Positions 31,697-36,355 of a stretch of DNA of 36,355 nucleotides are shown piece by piece. The position numbers were made by a program, and so were the translations under genes. This DNA is from an uncultured Pelagibacteraceae bacterium (GTDB lineage: Bacteria; Pseudomonadota; Alphaproteobacteria; Pelagibacterales; Pelagibacteraceae). Position 1 is the first letter of the stretch. Each line of letters opens with the position of its first letter. Location: assembly GCA_902590365.1 (NCBI GenBank), contig CACIWJ010000003.1, forward strand, positions 1-36,355, written 5' to 3'. The notes beneath the pieces were generated by a model. That model did not search any database. It saw only the letters and a program-made list of their open reading frames with translations, and had not been told where the DNA came from.

Positions 31697-34141
31697 TTAA
31701 ATTGATTTAAAATTTTTTTGATTTAATGATTTAGGCTGTAATTCTGCAGTATATTTAGTTTTAGCAACTTCAATATAAAGTTTTTTATTCTTTAGATCTT
31801 CCTTTAATAAATCCACTGAAACATAGCCGAAAGCCAAATTTTTCTTAAAATTGAATGAATAATTTCCAGATGTTGTTCTTCCAATTATTTTGTCTTCTAA
31901 ATAAATAGGCTCATCATGCAACATTAGAGGTTCACCAGGTTTAGAATTTTGTAATGTAAGTGTTATGAATTTTTTTGATAGAGTTTTATCTTTAATTTTT
32001 AATAGTGCTTTCTTTCCTACAAAATCAGTATTTTTTTTATAACTTATAGTAAATTGAAGACCAGCTTGATATTGATTTTCTTCTGGTGATATATCGTGAC
32101 CCCAGTGTAAATATCCACTTTCCATTCTCATTGTATCCATAGCAAGCATTCCACAATTACAAATATTAAATTCTTTTCCAATATCAATTATTAAATTATA
32201 AATTTCCTTAGAGTCTTTAATATCCATGTAAAGTTCCCATCCTAATTCACCCACATAAGATAGTCTTTGAGCCCAAATTTCTTTATCTTTTATTATAAAT
32301 TTTTTAGCCGTTCCAAATTTAAAATTTTCATTAGATAAATCATCTTTAGATAACTTTGACATTAAATTTCTACTTTTTGGTCCAAATACTCCTAGACAAG
32401 CTATTTCATCTGTTACATCCTTAAACTCCACATCTTTTGATAAATGCTTTAAAATATGAAATTTATCACGTTCTCTATTAGCTGCTGAAGTTATTATTCT
32501 AAAATAATCTTTATCAATACAAACAACAGTTAAATCAGTTTCTATTCCAGCATCTTCATTAAGCATCTGTGTATAAGTTGTTTTTCCTATTATATTTTTT
32601 ATATTTGCAGTACAAATTTTTTGTAACTCAATATGAGTTTTTTCTCCTTTTAAATCGTATTTTGAAAACGCAGTAAGATCAAATAACCCAACATTTTCTC
32701 TTGCATTTTTTGTTTCAAATTCTACTGATGGGTACCAGTTTTGGTAATTATAACTATATTTAAACTCTGATTTTTCATTGTTTAATGCAAACCACATTGG
32801 TCTTTCATAACCTGAGGAAACTCCAAAACAAGCACCAGCTTTTTTTAAATCTTCATGATAAGGAAGTAATTTTTGATTTCTTGATGTTTTATGTTGTTTA
32901 TATGGCCAGTGCATTCCATATAGATCACCTAATGTCTCTGTAATTCTTTCTTTTATAAAATCTATTTTTGAATGAAAATTTTGAAATCTTTTAATATCAT
33001 AAATAAATAAGTCTTCATTAATATGGCCCTTCATCATCCATTCAGCTGTTACTTTTCCAACCCCTCCTCCGCTTCCAATTCCGATACTATTTAAACCACA
33101 GCATGCAAATAAATTTTTTAAACCAGGAACTTCACCTAATAATGTATTTGTATCTGGTGTAAACGACTCAGGACCTGCAAAAAATTTTCTAATTCCAGCT
33201 TTTTCTAAAATTGGAACTCTTTTTAAAGCAGCTTCTAAATAAGGTTCAAAATGCTCAAAATTTTCTGGAAATTCTCCAAATGAAAAATCGTTAGGAACTC
33301 TATTGGTTTTATTAAATGCAGGAATTGATTTACCTTCAAATATTCCAATTAACATTTTTCCAGCGTCTTCTTTTAAATATAGACTGTCATCAAAGTCTCT
33401 TAAAACTGGAATATCTTTTGGTAGTTCTTTAATTCCTTCTGTAATAACGTAAAAATGTTCCGCAGGATATAATGGAATACTAAGACCTATATCTTCTCCT
33501 ATTTGTCTTGACCACATTCCTGTTGCAAGAACTATATATTCACATTCAATAGTTTTGCCATTTGCTATTACTCCTGCAACTCTTCCATTTTTTTTAATTA
33601 TTTTTTCTACAGGAGATTTCTCAAAAATCTGAGCTCCTTCTTTTTTTGCTGCTTTTGCAAGTAAATTTGTAACACCAATTGGGTCCGCTTGACCATCTCC
33701 TGGCATAAAAATACCTCCCAAAATATTTTTTTCATTAATTATGGGATATATTTTTTTTATCTGTTCAATATTTAAAACTTCTACATTTACATCAAATAAC
33801 TGTGCTGTTGTTGCTTGTCTTTTAAGTTCTTCCCATCTTCCATTAGTTGTGGCAATTGATAATGCGCCGTTTAATTTTAAACCACTTGAAAAATCTAAAT
33901 CTTTTTCTAGCTTTTTATATAATTCTAAAGAATATTTTCTAATCTTCGTTATTGCTGCTGAAGGTCCTAACTGACTAACAAGACCTGCTGCATGCCAAGT
34001 TGTACCTGAGGTCAGTTGATCTCTTTCTAATAATATTGTGTCTTTCCATCCAAATTTTGCTAAATGATATGCTGTTGAACAACCAGCTACACCACCTCCT
34101 ATTACAATAACTTTACAACCATTCGGTAATTCTTTTTTCAT
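31697..34141 (-). CDS. Dimethylglycine/sarcosine dehydrogenase-like FAD-GcvT protein
   Basis: An 814-residue two-part enzyme. Residues 1 to about 400 are a DAO-type FAD domain: VIGGGVAGCSTAYHLA (13-28) binds FAD, and the TTWHAAG motif puts H50 where the covalently attached flavin histidine lies in dimethylglycine and sarcosine dehydrogenases. Residues about 430-814 are a GcvT-like folate-binding domain (CLGVFGPKSR, GELGWELYM, MAMDTMRMESGY) that would transfer the released one-carbon unit to tetrahydrofolate. The likely role is demethylation of dimethylglycine or sarcosine derived from glycine betaine. Substrate choice between the two is not settled. It follows the OrdL-type oxidoreductase gene directly, with no gap. 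Confidence 0.85.
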   Translation of the reverse strand: MKKELPNGCKVIVIGGGVAGCSTAYHLAKFGWKDTILLERDQLTSGTTWHAAGLVSQLGPSAAITKIRKYSLELYKKLEKDLDFSSGLKLNGALSIATTNGRWEELKRQATTAQLFDVNVEVLNIEQIKKIYPIINEKNILGGIFMPGDGQADPIGVTNLLAKAAKKEGAQIFEKSPVEKIIKKNGRVAGVIANGKTIECEYIVLATGMWSRQIGEDIGLSIPLYPAEHFYVITEGIKELPKDIPVLRDFDDSLYLKEDAGKMLIGIFEGKSIPAFNKTNRVPNDFSFGEFPENFEHFEPYLEAALKRVPILEKAGIRKFFAGPESFTPDTNTLLGEVPGLKNLFACCGLNSIGIGSGGGVGKVTAEWMMKGHINEDLFIYDIKRFQNFHSKIDFIKERITETLGDLYGMHWPYKQHKTSRNQKLLPYHEDLKKAGACFGVSSGYERPMWFALNNEKSEFKYSYNYQNWYPSVEFETKNARENVGLFDLTAFSKYDLKGEKTHIELQKICTANIKNIIGKTTYTQMLNEDAGIETDLTVVCIDKDYFRIITSAANRERDKFHILKHLSKDVEFKDVTDEIACLGVFGPKSRNLMSKLSKDDLSNENFKFGTAKKFIIKDKEIWAQRLSYVGELGWELYMDIKDSKEIYNLIIDIGKEFNICNCGMLAMDTMRMESGYLHWGHDISPEENQYQAGLQFTISYKKNTDFVGKKALLKIKDKTLSKKFITLTLQNSKPGEPLMLHDEPIYLEDKIIGRTTSGNYSFNFKKNLAFGYVSVDLLKEDLKNKKLYIEVAKTKYTAELQPKSLNQKNFKSI

Positions 34142-35446
34142 TTAGATTTCACTTTTAGCAATTATTTTCTCAAAAAGTAATCTGGTAAATATGCCTATGT
34201 TTAAAAAAGGTTGTGGTGGTAACCAGATTGGTTGTTTTTTACTTTGAATTATTGAAATTTCTTCCGAATTTTCTTCTTCTGCCATTAGTGCAATTTGCTC
34301 ACCAAATAGTGTGCCAACTCCTATTCCTGAACCATTATAACAACCAGCAACAAAAATATTTGTATCAATTTTTTCAAATATTTGAGAACTATTTCCGCTT
34401 CTACAAACAATTCCAGACCAACTTGAATTAATAATATCTTTTGCTAATGTTGGAAATCTTTTTTCAATCCCAATCCTATGAAAATAAATTCTTTTATTTA
34501 ATTCTTTTTTAGACATACTGTTAGGATTTCTTAACTCTGCAGTATTTCTAATTAAAATTCTTCTATCTTTAGTCATCCTAACAGTTGCTCCCATTGGTCT
34601 AATTGGTAATACTCCCCACTCTTTTGGTTCACCTATAGATTTAAACTCTTTTTCATTTAAGGGTCTTGTCATGCTAGCTGTAAGTGTAATAGGAAAATTA
34701 TATCTTTTTTTAATACCTAGATTGCTTAAAAAACCATTGGTACAAAAAATAATTTTTTTAGTTTTAATATTATTTTTTTCAAATGAACAATCTATATTTT
34801 CATTTGATTTATTCCATTTTAACAAAGTAGTATTTTCGAATAATCTTACATTTTCAGGTAAAGCATTTACCATAGCTCTAATCAATTTACCTGGATTTAA
34901 TAATATTCCACCATTAGTAAAAACGCCAACCTTATAAAAATTTGTTCCTAATTTTTTTTTAAGATCCTTTTGATAGAGAATTGTATTTTCAAAGTTCAAT
35001 TTTTTTAACAGATCACTAAAATTTTTTGCTTTACCTTCATCTTCTAATCTCGATGAAGCAAAATATTTACCACATTCATTCCAATCACAATCCACTTGAT
35101 ACTCATTATTAAATTTTTTAACTGCTTTAATACCTAACTTATATATTTGAGCTTTCTTTTTATAATTAGAAATATCTTTATCTGAAGTAAAACCGTCATT
35201 TAAAGTTGTATCAACTAAATATCCAGAGTTTCTGCTGCTAGCACCTTCTCCTGCCAATTGTGCATCAACTAAAATAATTTTTTTATTTTTAGCAATTTGT
35301 CCTAATTTTCTTGCAGCAGATAATCCAGTAAAACCAGCGCCAACTATTAAATAATCACAACTTAGATCGTTATTCAGTTTTCTGATATTTGATCTTTGAT
35401 TTTTATAATCAATCCATCCACAGGAGTTATCATTAAAAATTTTCAT
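34142..35446 (-). CDS. FAD-dependent oxidoreductase of the OrdL/DAO family
   Basis: A 434-residue flavoprotein related to gamma-glutamylputrescine oxidase and other OrdL proteins. YLIVGAGFTGLSAARKLG (32-49) is the FAD dinucleotide fold, followed by the ASSRNSGYLVD stretch that is characteristic of this group. The C-terminal GCYNGSGIGVGTLFG loop closes over the flavin. It oxidises an amine or N-methyl amino acid. Its stop abuts the start of the dimethylglycine-dehydrogenase-like gene, implying the two act on related compounds. The substrate is unknown. Confidence 0.82.
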   Translation of the reverse strand: MKIFNDNSCGWIDYKNQRSNIRKLNNDLSCDYLIVGAGFTGLSAARKLGQIAKNKKIILVDAQLAGEGASSRNSGYLVDTTLNDGFTSDKDISNYKKKAQIYKLGIKAVKKFNNEYQVDCDWNECGKYFASSRLEDEGKAKNFSDLLKKLNFENTILYQKDLKKKLGTNFYKVGVFTNGGILLNPGKLIRAMVNALPENVRLFENTTLLKWNKSNENIDCSFEKNNIKTKKIIFCTNGFLSNLGIKKRYNFPITLTASMTRPLNEKEFKSIGEPKEWGVLPIRPMGATVRMTKDRRILIRNTAELRNPNSMSKKELNKRIYFHRIGIEKRFPTLAKDIINSSWSGIVCRSGNSSQIFEKIDTNIFVAGCYNGSGIGVGTLFGEQIALMAEEENSEEISIIQSKKQPIWLPPQPFLNIGIFTRLLFEKIIAKSEI

Positions 35447-35472
35447 AAATTTTTATGATAATTTTAAATATA

Positions 35473-35913
35473 TTAAATCATTTGTAATCCAACACCTGTT
35501 TTTGGGTAAGTGTAAAGATTATAATTTGCAGTTAATTCATCACCAGGTTTGACATCTTTTATTGTTACCATAAACATAAATTTTGCATCAATTTTTTCAT
35601 GTAAATTGTAATACATGTTTTCTCTATCGGTTTTTCCATCTTTTATCTGTTTGCCGGTCTTACTTGGATCTATGATATCTCCAAACTTTAATCTTGGCAG
35701 AAAATCTGAAACCATTCTTATTACTGTTGGATTGTTTGAGTGATTATAAAAGCCACCTAAGGGGGTTCTTATATATTTATTCTCAAATTGTTCATCTCTA
35801 ATATGCGTTACTCCAATAAATGAATTTATTTTTATATCAATAGTAGAAAATAAACCTAAACCTTCGATTGGAGAATTTTTAATAGTTAGTCCGTTGGGTA
35901 AAGGTCTATACAT
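35473..35913 (-). CDS. Stand-alone SET-domain protein
   Basis: A 146-residue protein that is essentially only a SET domain, the protein-lysine methyltransferase fold. SPIEGLGLFS (14-23) is the AdoMet loop, YNHSNNPT (56-63) is the counterpart of the RFxNHSC pseudoknot motif, and GDELTANYNLY (124-134) is the C-terminal GEELxxDYG-like motif with the active-site tyrosine. No pre- or post-SET zinc region is present. Bacterial SET proteins are known, but targets are mostly undefined. It lies 1 nt after alanine dehydrogenase and 26 nt before the FAD oxidoreductase on the same strand. Confidence 0.82.
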   Translation of the reverse strand: MYRPLPNGLTIKNSPIEGLGLFSTIDIKINSFIGVTHIRDEQFENKYIRTPLGGFYNHSNNPTVIRMVSDFLPRLKFGDIIDPSKTGKQIKDGKTDRENMYYNLHEKIDAKFMFMVTIKDVKPGDELTANYNLYTYPKTGVGLQMI

Positions 35914-35914
35914 T

Positions 35915-36355
35915 TTAACTTACAACTTCTTTTGGTGAAATATATTTATGTCCAAAAATATCTGCAACAGCTTTATATGTAACGTTTCCTTTGCAAACAT
36001 TTAAACCTGCTAAAAAATTTGGATCATCATTTAAAGATTTTTTATAGCCATCTTTTGCTAATTTTATTAAAAAAGGAAGTGTTGCTTTGTTTAAAGCGAA
36101 AGTTGATGTTCTTGGTACTCCCCCTGGCATATTGGCTACACAATAATGAACTACATCATCAACTATATAAGTGGGATTTGCATGAGTAGTTGGTTTACTA
36201 GTTTCAACGCAGCCTCCTTGGTCAATTGCAACATCAACAATTACCGAGCCCCTTTTCATATTTTTTAACATATTTTTTGTTACTAGTTTTGGTGCCTCAG
36301 CACCTGGAATTAAAACACCTCCAACTAGTAAATCACACTCAGAAATTAATTTATT
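35915..36355 (-). CDS. ald: Alanine dehydrogenase, C-terminal part (cut by the window edge)
   Basis: The last 146 residues of an alanine dehydrogenase; the frame stays open to the right edge and the true start lies outside. GGVLIPGAEAPKLVT near the edge, SVIVDVAIDQGGCVETSKPTTH and the signature ANMPGGVPRTST are specific to this enzyme rather than to transhydrogenase. It interconverts alanine and pyruvate plus ammonia with NAD. An internal ATG at 36271 is not the real start. It heads the visible minus-strand group with the SET, FAD and dimethylglycine-dehydrogenase-like genes. Confidence 0.93.
   Translation of the reverse strand, partial: NKLISECDLLVGGVLIPGAEAPKLVTKNMLKNMKRGSVIVDVAIDQGGCVETSKPTTHANPTYIVDDVVHYCVANMPGGVPRTSTFALNKATLPFLIKLAKDGYKKSLNDDPNFLAGLNVCKGNVTYKAVADIFGHKYISPKEVVS

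Noticed and set aside
34671-34937. Plus-strand frame inside the OrdL-type oxidoreductase gene (and similar ones at 2114, 5858, 20073, 25578 and 34213)
   Set aside because: All are antisense to genes with clear family motifs; the Leu/Phe-rich products are typical of the reverse strand of AT-rich coding DNA.
35408-35424. Second DnaA-box-like sequence (ATCCATCCACAGG) near 35415
   Set aside because: It does not match the consensus fully and lies inside the start of a coding gene.

Overview
The window looks like chromosome from a streamlined, AT-rich marine alphaproteobacterium of the SAR11 / Pelagibacterales type. The reasons are very low GC with Lys/Asn/Ile-rich proteins, almost no spacer DNA (many genes overlap by 1-8 nt, and no gene-free stretch reaches 300 nt), and the gene set: an ectoine-type (Ehu) osmolyte importer, a dimethylglycine-dehydrogenase-like FAD/GcvT protein, alanine dehydrogenase, polyamine and MTA salvage genes, and scattered sugar-nucleotide and glycosyltransferase genes. 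There are no rRNAs, integrases, transposases or CRISPR arrays. One tRNA (CAT anticodon, elongator Met type) is present.

Layout. 1-141 is the 3' end of an unidentified gene. 149-3767 (minus) is MFS transporter, rpoZ, dusA, TauE/SafE permease. 3773-5248 (plus) is a 3-hydroxyisobutyrate-dehydrogenase-type reductase and a flavin-binding PPOX-like protein. They converge on a Tat-exported flavin amine oxidase, which is followed on the minus strand side by a methyltransferase and a gamma-carbonic-anhydrase-like protein (to 7948). 7969-10957 holds a thioredoxin-fold protein and three genes for cell-surface glycosylation (GT4, GT9, DUF6165).

10954-21902 is about 11 kb entirely on the minus strand. 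Read in transcription order it is mtnP, mtnA, a small membrane protein, a FucA-like class II aldolase and a SpeD-SpeE fusion. Next come an amino-acid-type ABC cassette (binding protein, two permeases, then a PhyH dioxygenase and a MOSC protein), and finally the complete ehuBCDA cassette. apt is divergent from mtnP. Together, mtnP, mtnA, the aldolase, speDE and apt make a coherent module: spermidine synthesis produces methylthioadenosine (MTA), MtnP splits it to adenine (recycled by Apt) and methylthioribose-1-P, MtnA isomerises that, and the aldolase probably yields DHAP plus a methylthio-aldehyde (a 'DHAP shunt'). The two ABC cassettes share a layout in which a strong hairpin lies between the binding-protein gene and the permease genes. 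Only one ATPase gene is present for both.

22467-30239 mixes surface-polysaccharide genes (GT2, rfbB, rfbA, a methyltransferase, a DUF4422-like glycosyltransferase) with guaC, tRNA-Met and a membrane-anchored PQQ-type dehydrogenase. 30350-31333 is an unfamiliar protein with two winged-helix segments, probably a regulator. From 31364 to the right edge the minus strand carries, in transcription order, alanine dehydrogenase (cut by the window), a SET-domain protein, an OrdL-type FAD oxidoreductase, the dimethylglycine-dehydrogenase-like protein and a 73-residue membrane protein. The last is preceded by a structured 111-nt spacer with paired palindromes. All assignments come from reading motifs by eye; no database search was run.
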